Assembly (NCBI RefSeq): GCF_004295345.1
Contig: NZ_CP036200.1
Coordinates: 4,589,501-4,653,500, forward strand
From: Shewanella maritima
GTDB taxonomy: Bacteria > Pseudomonadota > Gammaproteobacteria > Enterobacterales > Shewanellaceae
DNA: 64,000 bases
Direction of reading: 5' to 3'
The position numbers and the translations under genes are program-made. Position 1 is the stretch's first letter. Every line of letters begins with the position of its first letter. The notes under the pieces were generated by a model. That model made no database searches and was not told the DNA's origin. It saw nothing but the letters and a program-made list of their open reading frames with translations. This document shows, piece after piece, positions 1-8,921 of this stretch.

Positions 1-109
1 CAGGCTCATCATCGACAATGAGAATTTTCCATGTCGGTAATATTTTTTCGTTACTCGTTTTTTTCTTACCTGCAAACAACGGACTTTTTTTGGCCATATC
101 TAGGAGCAT
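1..109 (-). CDS. response regulator, N-terminal fragment (truncated by window edge)
   Basis: Reading the complement from an ATG at 109, the first 36 codons give a short polar leader (many Lys/Ser) followed by WKILIVDDEP, the first beta strand and acidic pocket of a CheY-like receiver domain. An AGGTG ribosome binding site lies about 7 bases upstream of this ATG; a second in-frame ATG at 97 is possible. The WKILIVDDEP start after a polar tail resembles DUF3369-type response regulators with an HD domain, but only the first strand is visible, so the output domain is unknown. Transcription is divergent from the Fur-boxed gene at 301. Confidence 0.75.
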   Translation of the reverse strand, partial: MLLDMAKKSPLFAGKKKTSNEKILPTWKILIVDDEP

Positions 110-239
110 TGATCACCTCAAGTCAGGGTTAAAAAACAATGGCTAATCGCAACAGCAAACAATTAGTCAGTTCCGCTTACTTTAAGTGTAGATCAAGCTC
201 ACATAGGCGGAAGAGATACAGGAAATTTTTTAACATGCA

Positions 240-269
240 ATTGATAATCATTATCAATAAGGTTAATGT
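240..269 (+). promoter_or_regulatory. Fur box overlapping a sigma-70-like promoter
   Basis: Bases 240-258 read ATTGATAATCATTATCAAT, a perfect 19-bp palindrome matching the ferric uptake regulator consensus (GATAAT/ATTATC arms). It covers a -35-like TTGATA (241-246) that is 17 bp from a -10-like TAATGT (264-269). The only gene immediately downstream is the small cysteine-rich ORF at 301, so iron repression of that gene is the simplest reading. Confidence 0.8.
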
Positions 270-300
270 AAACCCATGTTGTTTTGAGTAGGGTACAAGC

Positions 301-519
301 ATGAAGCAGATGAATATTTCACTGTCATACGAGCAATTAGCACAACTAATAGGTACTGGTGCCTTATGTGCGGCAGATATTCGTTGCCTTGATAGTGAAA
401 CTAAGCAAGCCGTATGGCAAATGTGCTTGATAAATTGCGCAAAAAAGATTCACTGCAGCAATTGCACTCAGCCATGTGGCATAGCTAAATCGAATCAAAT
501 TGAAGTACGCGAAGCTTAA
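301..519 (+). CDS. small cysteine-rich protein, Fur-controlled (unknown function)
   Basis: A 72-residue protein with seven cysteines (positions 23, 29, 42, 46, 52, 55, 59), five of them clustered as Cx3Cx5Cx2Cx3C near the C-terminus. It has no signal peptide or membrane segment. The spacing suggests metal or Fe-S binding, but I do not recognise the family. The Fur box 42 bases upstream implies expression in iron starvation. A start at ATG 301 is preceded by AGGGT. The gene stands alone and converges on the next gene. Possible roles (iron or Fe-S handling, a bacterioferritin-associated-ferredoxin-like function) are inference only. Confidence 0.7.
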   Translation: MKQMNISLSYEQLAQLIGTGALCAADIRCLDSETKQAVWQMCLINCAKKIHCSNCTQPCGIAKSNQIEVREA

Positions 520-575
520 AGCTAAGTATTGGTACATTTGACTAATAGTAAGAAGCAATTGGTCTCGGCCAAAGT

Positions 576-597
576 GCCGCTAATGTAACTTAGCGGC
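576..597. terminator. hairpin between convergent genes
   Basis: GCCGCTA (576-582) and TAGCGGC (591-597) form a 7-bp stem with an 8-base loop between the convergent genes at 301 and 615. There is no good U-tract on either side, so termination strength is uncertain. Confidence 0.45.
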
Positions 598-614
598 TGT
601 GGTCTATTGGAAGT

Positions 615-3600
615 TTACTCACTGCCTTGTTGCGTTATCACATTAACTTTAAATTGTGAGTCTGAATCTAACTGATCGGAAAGCTCTTGAGCGTTAGCTT
701 GTTGCCAGCGTTGTTCGAGTAGTTCGACAAATTTTTTGTCTAATTTGTCTATCGATGAAAGATAGAGCAATAAAAATTTATCTCCATAGTAAACGGTGAC
801 TTCCGTATTTTCGTCATTCGATTCAGGGTAGTAGACTTCAACGTCAGTAATTTCAGCAAACTTTGCTTGTTCACTGCGAAGCTCATCCTCTTCAACCCAG
901 TATGAGAACACCCCAGTTTCGGTAATGCCATTACCGTCATTACGATTCGAGAGAAAGTCATTGCTGTAGAAGTAAATGGGCTTTTGATCTTCTGCAAGCA
1001 AACCATTGTCTCTAATAAACTCAATGTCGTGCCCCCACAAATCTTCACCTGATACTATTTTGTCGCTTGGAAGAAGTTTGATGTCCATTGCCAGCAACAT
1101 GGCAAACAAAGGCAGCATTAACACCATAATGTAGTTACGTGGGCGCCAGCGCGAGTTAGCTTTAAGTGCGCTAGAGTTTGCGCCATTAATGCCATTGATA
1201 TGAATGACTAATGGCAAGGTCACCGCAATGGTTACCCAAAGCACTATGGTCGACTCATCAAAGTAGCGGTCTGCAACCGTAACTGTGATCAGTAACAATG
1301 CGAGGATGGCACCGAGCCATAACGGAATGAACTTGTGGCTTTTACTTTCTTGTGTACGTTTGTTGATTTGTGCGAATAGCGGATAAAACCATAACGTACC
1401 AAAGAATGCTCTAAAGAACGGCATAATTGTTGGCGAGTCTTGCTTTTTAATGTACTGCCAGTTTTTGTAGTGCCAATAGTATGGATAGATCCCTAAGGTT
1501 AATATGGTTAACAGCACAAACTTCGAGATTGATACTGGGTAAAACACACTTTCGTGCTCAACTTCTTCATCAATGATTAAGCTCACCAACGCATAGACGA
1601 ACAACAGTAGTGCCAGCATGCCCGCCAAAATCCACATTTGCAGATCTTCTACCCACCAAGGCAAGCTCTGCTCGGAAGAGCCGGTATCAGTTGCCGCGGT
1701 TTGTGCTGCTGCAGTATCACTACTCGAGCGCTCATAGCTAACTAAGCCATAGCTAGCGTACTTATCAACGCGTTTTAATGCACTTACCCATTGGTCAAAT
1801 TTCTCGGGGTTAATGACGTCAGTATTGTGTTTATATTGGTATTCAATCCTTAGCTGATTGTTGGAGTCTTGGAAGCTAACTTGATAGTTAAAATCAAAGA
1901 ATTCATTTTGCTCGTCAATTGTTTCATCTTCAAATGACCAGTTGCGGTCATCCAAATTAACAATTAGCTCGCCTTTGATTGACAGCGGATACGCTTGCGT
2001 CATCAACCTTGGCTCACCTTTCGGCGGGGTGAGATATGAGGTTATCTGATTTTCATAGGCGTAAAAATAAAACTCACCTGGCTCTTCTGCCGCTTCATCT
2101 TCAACCCAAGGTTGGCTAATTCGGTAGTGCTCGGTCGCCGTAATTTGATTGGTTTTGTCATCATCAACAAAGCTTAGCGGTTGACTCTCCTCTAGCTCTC
2201 CTACCAGTCCTTGATAATAATCTTGATATTGCGACGCAAGTTTATTTAACCCTTTGCGCTGCAATTGATTACGAATACGCTCAGCCTGGGCCCCAAAGTA
2301 CTTGGTTTCTACCGTTAGCTCACCGGTTTTACCTAAGCCTTTAGAAAGATCGTAAACCTCTTTAAAGACGATTCTTTGCCGCTCTGGCGCAGCTGGTAGT
2401 TTAGTGAGTGCTTGGGTGTGCTTGTCAGCAACCAATACATGGCCGTAGTCAGGCAAGTATAGACTGGTTAAATCCTTACCCTGGTTTTGCCTTGTTGCAT
2501 CTACCCAGTAGTCGACACCATTGACTTGAATATTGACGATGGCGTGGTCAAAAAGGTTGGCGGCAGGCAGGTAAGTGTCGAGTTTAGGGCCAATGGTGGT
2601 GTTTACCAACACCGGCGATGCTTTGACATTGATTTGCTTTAGTAGCTCCACCAGCAGTAGGGATTTGTCTTTGCAGTCGCCGTACCTGCGAGTAAGCGTA
2701 TCTGCTGGACTCGCTGGTAGGTGGCTGTTAACGCCCATTTCAATGCCAAGATAGCGAATGTCTTGCTGCACAAAGTCAATCAAGGCCATGACTTTATCCT
2801 GGGTTTTACTATAGGGCGCTGTGAGTTTTTCAGCGGTACTTGCGATGGATGTTTGCAAAGGCTCGGTAGGTTTTGCGTTGGCAGCTTGCTCGAATAAAGC
2901 TGCTGCCCACTTGCCAATCTGCTCCCAATTACTCGTTTGGGCAAATTCAACCCAGGCAAATGGTTTATACCATTGTGGTGAATCATTTAGATCAGGTGCA
3001 AGGGATTGCTGACTAACCGTTAATTGATAGTCAATATAATCGCTATGCTGGCTGACTATGAATTCGTCTGCGCTGTTATGGAGTCGATAGGATAAAGGCT
3101 CGGATTTGTGCCATTGTACTCGTATTGATTGTTTATGAACTGGCACGTTCCATTGCAGGGTGCGGGTGCGGCTAAATTGGTTTTGATAGACAGGGTTTTG
3201 ACCAATAAGGCTATAGCTATACTCGACAATATCATCACGGCGCACGTCGTCGACGACCCATAATGCGCGCATTGTGCCATCGTAAATGAGGTCGCTGTCG
3301 GTATCAGCTTTGGTTAGTGTAAATTGGCTGGTACGTGTTTTATCAATAACTTGATTGCCACGGTGAATACGAATTTGGTGAAGCTCAAGTTTTTCATAGA
3401 AAGGGTCGTATTCAATATCAATTTGACTGGTCGCTTCCAGCCCCTTGCTATTGGTTGCTTGGGTAGCAAAGTGATTAAACACGCGGGTTTGATTGTCAGT
3501 CACCTTGTATTGGTTGTCGACGAGTAGGTAATAAACGCCGTTAGTTATTTGGTGATCAGGCCTTGTTTGAGGCTGATCTATGGTATTAGGTTTAACCCAG

Positions 3601-3863
3601 CTAGGTTGGGGTGCTTGCGTTAAACCATAATCACGATAATCGCTATTGGTCCAATTTTGATCGAGTTGCTGCCGACTTAACGAGCTATTAACTGAAGAGC
3701 TAGCCGTGGTGGAATGCGTTGAGGCAATCGCGTTAGGGCCGGTGAATAGCGCACAAGTTAGGAAAAAAAGTGCGACAAAACGCAGGTAAAAATTGATCGA
3801 ATTGAAACTTACATAACGTAAGTTGCGTACTTTGCTGTGACCTAAAACGCACCAGCTAGCCAT
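615..3863 (-). CDS. DUF3857/transglutaminase-like domain protein with C-terminal membrane region
   Basis: A protein of about 1082 residues. An N-terminal hydrophobic stretch ending in A-I-A-S looks like a signal peptide or anchor. A DUF3857-like region follows, then a transglutaminase-like fold with the triad visible: Cys397 in RRYGDCKDKS, His440 in FDHAIV and Asp455 in YWVDATR. Near residue 735 a transmembrane helix leads into a multi-helix membrane domain containing TLGIYPYYWHYKNW, and a soluble tail closes the protein. I chose ATG 3863 because AAGGAAG lies 5 bases upstream. The longer reading to 3896 starts inside a dispersed repeat. Family members are exported or envelope proteins of unknown substrate; the appended membrane domain makes this one long. 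It is probably monocistronic. Confidence 0.8.
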   Translation of the reverse strand: MASWCVLGHSKVRNLRYVSFNSINFYLRFVALFFLTCALFTGPNAIASTHSTTASSSVNSSLSRQQLDQNWTNSDYRDYGLTQAPQPSWVKPNTIDQPQTRPDHQITNGVYYLLVDNQYKVTDNQTRVFNHFATQATNSKGLEATSQIDIEYDPFYEKLELHQIRIHRGNQVIDKTRTSQFTLTKADTDSDLIYDGTMRALWVVDDVRRDDIVEYSYSLIGQNPVYQNQFSRTRTLQWNVPVHKQSIRVQWHKSEPLSYRLHNSADEFIVSQHSDYIDYQLTVSQQSLAPDLNDSPQWYKPFAWVEFAQTSNWEQIGKWAAALFEQAANAKPTEPLQTSIASTAEKLTAPYSKTQDKVMALIDFVQQDIRYLGIEMGVNSHLPASPADTLTRRYGDCKDKSLLLVELLKQINVKASPVLVNTTIGPKLDTYLPAANLFDHAIVNIQVNGVDYWVDATRQNQGKDLTSLYLPDYGHVLVADKHTQALTKLPAAPERQRIVFKEVYDLSKGLGKTGELTVETKYFGAQAERIRNQLQRKGLNKLASQYQDYYQGLVGELEESQPLSFVDDDKTNQITATEHYRISQPWVEDEAAEEPGEFYFYAYENQITSYLTPPKGEPRLMTQAYPLSIKGELIVNLDDRNWSFEDETIDEQNEFFDFNYQVSFQDSNNQLRIEYQYKHNTDVINPEKFDQWVSALKRVDKYASYGLVSYERSSSDTAAAQTAATDTGSSEQSLPWWVEDLQMWILAGMLALLLFVYALVSLIIDEEVEHESVFYPVSISKFVLLTILTLGIYPYYWHYKNWQYIKKQDSPTIMPFFRAFFGTLWFYPLFAQINKRTQESKSHKFIPLWLGAILALLLITVTVADRYFDESTIVLWVTIAVTLPLVIHINGINGANSSALKANSRWRPRNYIMVLMLPLFAMLLAMDIKLLPSDKIVSGEDLWGHDIEFIRDNGLLAEDQKPIYFYSNDFLSNRNDGNGITETGVFSYWVEEDELRSEQAKFAEITDVEVYYPESNDENTEVTVYYGDKFLLLYLSSIDKLDKKFVELLEQRWQQANAQELSDQLDSDSQFKVNVITQQGSE

Positions 3864-3882
3864 GAAACTTCCTTTTATTATG

Positions 3883-4058
3883 ATACCAATCAGCATAAAA
3901 ATGTGATCATTCTTACTGGCTACTTTTTACCTGTAAAAATGGCTTATAACTTCGTTGAACATTTTGAAGGTAGAACAACTAGCTAGCTGCAATTTCCGCC
4001 TTGTTCTAAGCGATTTTTTCCGCGTAATATCTGAACACTCACTTATCCCAATTGGTAT
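3883..4058. repeat. dispersed intergenic repeat, copy A (MITE-like)
   Basis: About 176 bp beginning ATACCAATCAGCA and ending CCAATTGGTAT, so the two ends are inverted relative to each other. The interior (for example GAAGGTAGAACAA and GCCTTGTTCTAAGCGATTTT) recurs at 45989-46152 in the same orientation with scattered differences. There is no coding capacity. Terminal inverted ends, small size and intergenic position suggest a non-autonomous miniature element. Confidence 0.75.
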
Positions 4059-4158
4059 TATCCTTGTTAATTTCGATATTATTACATTATTTATCTGATA
4101 GTTAACAGTTTGATGTGCGTATAAATTTAGTTAGATGCGCTTATCTTGCTTCAGCTGC

Positions 4159-5541
4159 TTATCTTTCCTGTGAGATATCAATCAACCCCATGTTCTTGGT
4201 GCCAAATAATTGCTGGTGGAGCTTAGAGGCGAACTCGTCTGTCATCCCGGATATATAATCTGCAATCACTCGCATGGCATTGTCGTTGTTGGCATTGGCT
4301 TGTTGCCAGCGACAACGTGTGTTCTCTGGTAATAGCCTTTCAGGATCGCAGGCAAAGGCTTCGAATAGCTCCATCACGATTTGCTGGCCTTTAAACTCGA
4401 GCATCTGAATTTCGGGTTTACGGATAACAAAGCGGTATACAAAGGCTTTTAGCACGTCTAATGCCTTTGCAAAGTCGCTATCTAACTTGGCATTGTACTT
4501 AAGCAAGATGTCTTCAAACTCACTCTTCTCGATGATTTCTATTGCGGTAACAAAGCCATTGACTAGGGTACCGATCGCGTCTTTTCGAAGGTGATGTTCG
4601 TTTGAAAATAGCTTAATGCCGATTGTGGCGATTTCTTGTTTTAACCAAGGCTCATTAATTTGCTGTAGTTTTTCAACCACTGAATGCTGCCATTGGTTCT
4701 GATTGACGATGCCCATCACAATTGCATCTTCTAAATCGTGGACGGCGTATGCAATGTCATCAGCTAACTCCATAATCGAGCAATCAAGCGACTTATGTAG
4801 CGGTTTTAGATGCGGATAGTTAGGGTTAGTGCCTTCTTGAGCCGATGAAATAAATGCTTGTCTATCCTTGTCGGTCAGGTTGGCTAACACCCAGTCTAGT
4901 GATGCTTTGTCGTCATCAAACACGCCTTTTACCGATAACCAGTTAGCCGGCTTTAATTGACGAAAATTACTCACCTCGGGATGGCGTTGAGGTACCACTA
5001 ATGCGGAATAATGCGCTGGATACTTCAAAATACCCAGTAACGTGCGCCTGGTGAGGTTCATTCCCCAGTTGGGGGTATAGGGCTCTAGTTTGGTCAGAAT
5101 GCGAAAGGTTTGCCCATTTCCTTCGAAGCCTCCATGGCTGCGCATCATATAATTAAGTGCCACTTCTCCGCCGTGACCAAATGGCGGATGCCCAATGTCA
5201 TGGGCCAAACAGAGTGATTCAATCAGGCTGTTAGAATCTAATACAGGTTTAAGCTGCGGGTATTTACGTTTTAGCTGGGCGGTGATGCCTGTGCCGATTT
5301 GCGATACTTCTAACGAATGGGTAAGGCGAGTACGGTAAAAGTCGTTCATGCCAATACCGAGTACCTGAGTTTTTGCCTGTAATCGCCTAAACGCCGCTGA
5401 GTGGAGGATCCGAGCGCGATCACGCTGAAATGGTGTGCGGTGATCGTGCCGTCGATGTTTATCTTCACCGTGAATTCGCTGATGCCAGGCTTGGGTTTGT
5501 GGGTTAATGGTTAGGTTGTCGAATTGTGGTTTTGAATCCAT
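4159..5541 (-). CDS. dgt: dGTPase-like HD-domain deoxynucleotide triphosphohydrolase
   Basis: About 460 residues, matching the shorter dGTPase-like family that hydrolyses dNTPs to nucleoside plus triphosphate. N-terminal [18 protein letters not shown] is typical. The HD metal ligands appear in order: His in [10 protein letters not shown] in [16 protein letters not shown] and a later Asp in [18 protein letters not shown] at 5547 is in frame, but ATG 5541 is better spaced from GAGG. The next gene downstream on the same strand is another HD nucleotide hydrolase (YfbR-like), 150 bp or more away, so both may trim the dNTP/dNMP pool. Some members act in phage defence; nothing here shows that specifically. 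Confidence 0.88.
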   Translation of the reverse strand: MDSKPQFDNLTINPQTQAWHQRIHGEDKHRRHDHRTPFQRDRARILHSAAFRRLQAKTQVLGIGMNDFYRTRLTHSLEVSQIGTGITAQLKRKYPQLKPVLDSNSLIESLCLAHDIGHPPFGHGGEVALNYMMRSHGGFEGNGQTFRILTKLEPYTPNWGMNLTRRTLLGILKYPAHYSALVVPQRHPEVSNFRQLKPANWLSVKGVFDDDKASLDWVLANLTDKDRQAFISSAQEGTNPNYPHLKPLHKSLDCSIMELADDIAYAVHDLEDAIVMGIVNQNQWQHSVVEKLQQINEPWLKQEIATIGIKLFSNEHHLRKDAIGTLVNGFVTAIEIIEKSEFEDILLKYNAKLDSDFAKALDVLKAFVYRFVIRKPEIQMLEFKGQQIVMELFEAFACDPERLLPENTRCRWQQANANNDNAMRVIADYISGMTDEFASKLHQQLFGTKNMGLIDISQER

Positions 5542-5695
5542 GAACACCTCGAAGCCAAGCTTGGTTTAAATCTAACACATACACGTTTAACTGTAACAGA
5601 TAGCTTTGACTACGCAATCATTAAACTACACTAATATCATGTGGTTAGTATAAGTGAGTCGCGCTTGTTATATCTGTTCAACCATAGCGTAAGGA

Positions 5696-6295
5696 TCAGT
5701 TTGTTTGCGACAACTTGTCTAGCGTTGAAGTGCAGCTTTTAAGGAAGATATCTACAAAGCACTTTACCTCGGGCATGGTCGCAATCAGCTCTGCTAGTTT
5801 GGCATCGAGATTGTCTTTTACATGACAAAACTCATCATTGCTGAACCTTAGCTCATTGGCTGTTTTAACATATGCTTGGAGAATATCTGCCGCTTTCACT
5901 ATCGCTTTGTACTCAGGGTCAACTTGAGACTGCACAATTAGCGGCGCCATTTCTTCACGTAAATCTTCTGGTAAGGTGGCAAGACATTCCTTCTCAGCTA
6001 AATCTTCTAGCTTTTTAAAGGCCTGGGTGAACTCTGGGCTGTGATACTTGGTGTTGCTGTTCATGTCTTGCAGCTTGGTTTCTGACACCTCATGGTATAA
6101 CGCCAGCGTTGCGGCTTTTTGTGGGTCTAATTTGCCATTAAAACGTTTATTTTTAATGACGACTAGCAGGTGGGCGATAACAGCAACCTGATGGCAATGC
6201 TCAGATACATTTTCTTCTTGAAAGCAATGCATTAATGCCCAGCGCTTGAGTAGCGGCATACGCGTGATCCACGCCATAAAAGTACTTTGTTTCAT
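5696..6295 (-). CDS. yfbR: YfbR-like 5'-deoxynucleotidase with HD-to-HE change
   Basis: About 199 residues, aligned by eye along its length with E. coli YfbR, which dephosphorylates deoxynucleoside monophosphates. Conserved: RWALM near residue 20, ENVSEH with the first metal His, SET after the motif, and AAD with the last metal Asp. The HD pair, however, reads YHE, and the following TGDLPTP-type loop is LQDMNSN. ATG 6295 is preceded by GGAG; an ATG four codons upstream contains that site and is less likely. Position near alaA matches the enterobacterial yfbR-alaA neighbourhood. The altered residues may change metal or activity; the symbol is given by similarity only. Confidence 0.75.
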   Translation of the reverse strand: MKQSTFMAWITRMPLLKRWALMHCFQEENVSEHCHQVAVIAHLLVVIKNKRFNGKLDPQKAATLALYHEVSETKLQDMNSNTKYHSPEFTQAFKKLEDLAEKECLATLPEDLREEMAPLIVQSQVDPEYKAIVKAADILQAYVKTANELRFSNDEFCHVKDNLDAKLAELIATMPEVKCFVDIFLKSCTSTLDKLSQTN

Positions 6296-6402
6296 TGAAT
6301 TCTCCATAATGTTTATACAGCGAACAAGTTACTGGCTAGCAAGCGATTCATGGTAAAAAAACGGGCACTTTTTAGCTCAAATTAATTCATCTTATGTTGG
6401 TG

Positions 6403-7257
6403 TTATCTTTCAATTTTAAATTTAGCGGTTATTGGAGTATGGTCTGAAGCACTTGAGTTGACAGATTTGGATTGAATTAAATTCATTCCACGATAATAAA
6501 TATGGTCTAAGGGTAAGCCAAAAATACGCGTTCTTACATCAACATCATAACTCACTTCTACAAGATGATGGCGCTTAGCAAGCTGTTGAATGATGCTAAG
6601 TCTATCTAGGCTCCAGGTATTGAAATCACCGGCAAAAATCACTGGGCCCTGATGATGTTCTAGCTGGGTAAATACAAGGTTTATCTGCTTATCAAAGCGA
6701 TGCAGTTTGAAGTCAAAATTAATACCATGAAGATTGACGACTAATAATGATTGGCCGTTAGATAAGGGGTACTCGGCTACCAGACTTGATTTAGCGAATC
6801 GTATATAGGGCTCTACCTCTGTGTACACGCAGGCCTGAGTCGCTCTACTCTGTGATAGGTTCATCACTCCCACAGGAGTGTTGAAAAGCTTAAAGGCTTT
6901 TGCCATAAGTGCGTGTTGCTCAATACTATTGACAAAGTCATGTAGGCCATTATTAAGTTTAGCTTCTTGCAACAATATCAATTGATGTGATTGAACCAAC
7001 TTAGATAGCTCTTGCTGCCAATGACTGCGTTTTTGCTTGAAAATGTTCCATACAGCGAGGTTTAGCACTCCGTTTGAGTCTAAATACTGCTGAGAGTGTT
7101 GCTCGCCACATTGCTCAATAAACTGAGCTTGTTGCTTATTCAACATGATCTGCGGCTCCCCATTTAGATACTTAATCAGCGAAAAATACAGCACGGCTAG
7201 CGCGACAAAAAGTGCGGTGATGATTGCAAACCCTTTTATTATCCGCCTTTTTTTCAT
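6403..7257 (-). CDS. endonuclease/exonuclease/phosphatase family protein, membrane-anchored
   Basis: 284 residues. After KKRR an N-terminal hydrophobic helix (about residues 9-30) anchors the protein. The EEP fold motifs follow in order: LAVWNIFK, LLQEAKL with the metal Glu, VNLHGINF, FAGDFNTW, LPLDHIYY and SSASDHTPI with the catalytic Asp-His. Members cleave phosphodiesters or phosphoesters in nucleic acids or lipids; the substrate cannot be told from sequence. It resembles the YafD-type branch. It is divergent from the cardiolipin synthase gene, about 110 bp away. Confidence 0.85.
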   Translation of the reverse strand: MKKRRIIKGFAIITALFVALAVLYFSLIKYLNGEPQIMLNKQQAQFIEQCGEQHSQQYLDSNGVLNLAVWNIFKQKRSHWQQELSKLVQSHQLILLQEAKLNNGLHDFVNSIEQHALMAKAFKLFNTPVGVMNLSQSRATQACVYTEVEPYIRFAKSSLVAEYPLSNGQSLLVVNLHGINFDFKLHRFDKQINLVFTQLEHHQGPVIFAGDFNTWSLDRLSIIQQLAKRHHLVEVSYDVDVRTRIFGLPLDHIYYRGMNLIQSKSVNSSASDHTPITAKFKIER

Positions 7258-7365
7258 CTGTAGCGTTTAACCTTAATTTACCTTCTGCTTGCACTATACC
7301 CAATTAACCTTATGTGAGTACAATGTCGGTAGTTAAATATATAACGAAGAGTACTTGCGCTAACA

Positions 7366-8817
7366 ATGGATAAATTAACCCAACTTCTAGCGATTGTAGG
7401 CGTTATTGCTTACTGGCTGATACTTGCGGCCATTGGTATTCGTATTGTTATCAAGCGCAGAAGTATTGGTGTTTCATTTGCCTGGCTTTTGATCATCTAT
7501 TTTTTGCCGTTCGCCGGTATCTTTGCCTACATGTTATTTGGCGAATTAAACCTAGGTAAAACCCGAGCAAGCCGTGCCAAAGCGATGTTTGAGCCTTATG
7601 CTGAGTGGTTTAATAAGCTTTATAGTCACAGCTCACATCAGCCACAAAATCAAAGCAATTATGCGACAACAATTAGCAATCTATGTAATAGCCAACTGCA
7701 TATTCCCTCGTTAGTGTCTAATGAGTTAGCGCTGCAAAACACTCCCGATCAAATTCTACGATCAATTATTAGTGATATTGAGCAGGCTCAAGAGCAAATT
7801 CACATGGCATTCTACATCTGGCATGCGGGAGGCTTAGCTGATGAAGTGGTGCAGGCTCTACTTGATGCTGCTCAACGCGGCGTTCAAGTTAGGGTACTTC
7901 TCGATGCTGCTGGCAGTAGACCGTTTTTTAAATCTGCTTTGCCTAAGAAGATGCAGCAGGCTGGCATAGATATCCGCCCAGCGTTACAGGTTAGTCCGCT
8001 TCGTATGTTCTTTAGGCGTTTAGACTTACGTTTACACCGCAAAGTAGTGGTGATTGATAATGTCATTGGTTATACAGGTTCGATGAATTTAGTTGACCCA
8101 CAGTATTTCAAGCAGGACAGTGGCGTAGGTCAGTGGGTCGATGTAATGGTGCGAGTAACAGGCCCAGTTGTTCCTGTGCTTAACTGCATCTTTGCCTGGG
8201 ATTGGGAGGTGGAGACCAGTGAGCGAGTTAAGCCTGAGCATCCAACGTTAGCCCAATGCTCACCTACCACGTCTTTGGTGCAAACTATTCCATCTGGCCC
8301 AGGTATGCCTGAAGATGTAATTCACCAGGTACTGCTACAAAGCTTATATCAGGCCCAAAAGCGGGTGGTGATCACTACGCCGTATTTTGTTCCCAGTGAT
8401 AACTTAATTGATGCTCTTGTTACCGCGTCACTGCGGGGTGTAGATGTAAATATCATTATCCCCAAAGATAATGATTCAATTATGGTTAAATGGGCAAGCA
8501 GCTCATTTTTTTCTGAGCTTTTAGATGCAGGTGTAAAAATTCATCAGTTTGCTGGTGGGTTATTACATACCAAATCTGTACTAATGGATGACGAGCACTG
8601 CTTAATCGGTACCGTTAACATCGACATGCGCAGTTTGTGGCTTAACTTTGAACTAACCCTTGCTGTTGATGATGTTCAATTCTGTCAAAAGCTTGCACAG
8701 TTGCAGCAACAATACATAGAACAGTCGCAGACGGTTGATATTGATGAATGGCGTAGCAGACCTGTTTATAAGCGTTTTGTAGAGCAGTTCTTTTATTTGT
8801 TCAGTCCCTTGCTTTAG
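7366..8817 (+). CDS. cls: cardiolipin synthase
   Basis: 483 residues, the usual length for ClsA. Two N-terminal transmembrane helices (about residues 5-25 and 36-58) are followed by two phospholipase D domains, each with an HKD motif: LHRKVVVIDN with GSMNL, and LLHTKSVLMDD with GTVNIDMRS. It condenses phosphatidylglycerol (or PG and PE) into cardiolipin at the inner membrane. It is monocistronic and ends in a hairpin shared with the convergent alaA. The ATG at 7366 gives the full-length family start although the ribosome binding site is weak. Confidence 0.93.
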   Translation: MDKLTQLLAIVGVIAYWLILAAIGIRIVIKRRSIGVSFAWLLIIYFLPFAGIFAYMLFGELNLGKTRASRAKAMFEPYAEWFNKLYSHSSHQPQNQSNYATTISNLCNSQLHIPSLVSNELALQNTPDQILRSIISDIEQAQEQIHMAFYIWHAGGLADEVVQALLDAAQRGVQVRVLLDAAGSRPFFKSALPKKMQQAGIDIRPALQVSPLRMFFRRLDLRLHRKVVVIDNVIGYTGSMNLVDPQYFKQDSGVGQWVDVMVRVTGPVVPVLNCIFAWDWEVETSERVKPEHPTLAQCSPTTSLVQTIPSGPGMPEDVIHQVLLQSLYQAQKRVVITTPYFVPSDNLIDALVTASLRGVDVNIIIPKDNDSIMVKWASSSFFSELLDAGVKIHQFAGGLLHTKSVLMDDEHCLIGTVNIDMRSLWLNFELTLAVDDVQFCQKLAQLQQQYIEQSQTVDIDEWRSRPVYKRFVEQFFYLFSPLL

Positions 8818-8862
8818 ACCACTTGTTACTTAGTTAACGTGGTACTTTTAGTTAAATACACA

Positions 8863-8888
8863 AAAGCCATGCTTAAACGCATGGCTTT
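8863..8888. terminator. bidirectional terminator between cls and alaA
   Basis: AAAGCCATGC (8863-8872) and GCATGGCTTT (8879-8888) form a perfect 10-bp stem with a 6-base loop, located between convergent genes. T-rich bases follow on both strands but neither tract is long. Confidence 0.8.
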
Positions 8889-8921
8889 AGTATTGTTTTA
8901 GCGATTTCAGAGATTAAGTGG

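Noticed and set aside
3864..3896. Longer start for the transglutaminase-like gene
   Set aside because: The extra codons fall partly inside the dispersed repeat and lack a ribosome binding site, while ATG 3863 has AAGGAAG.
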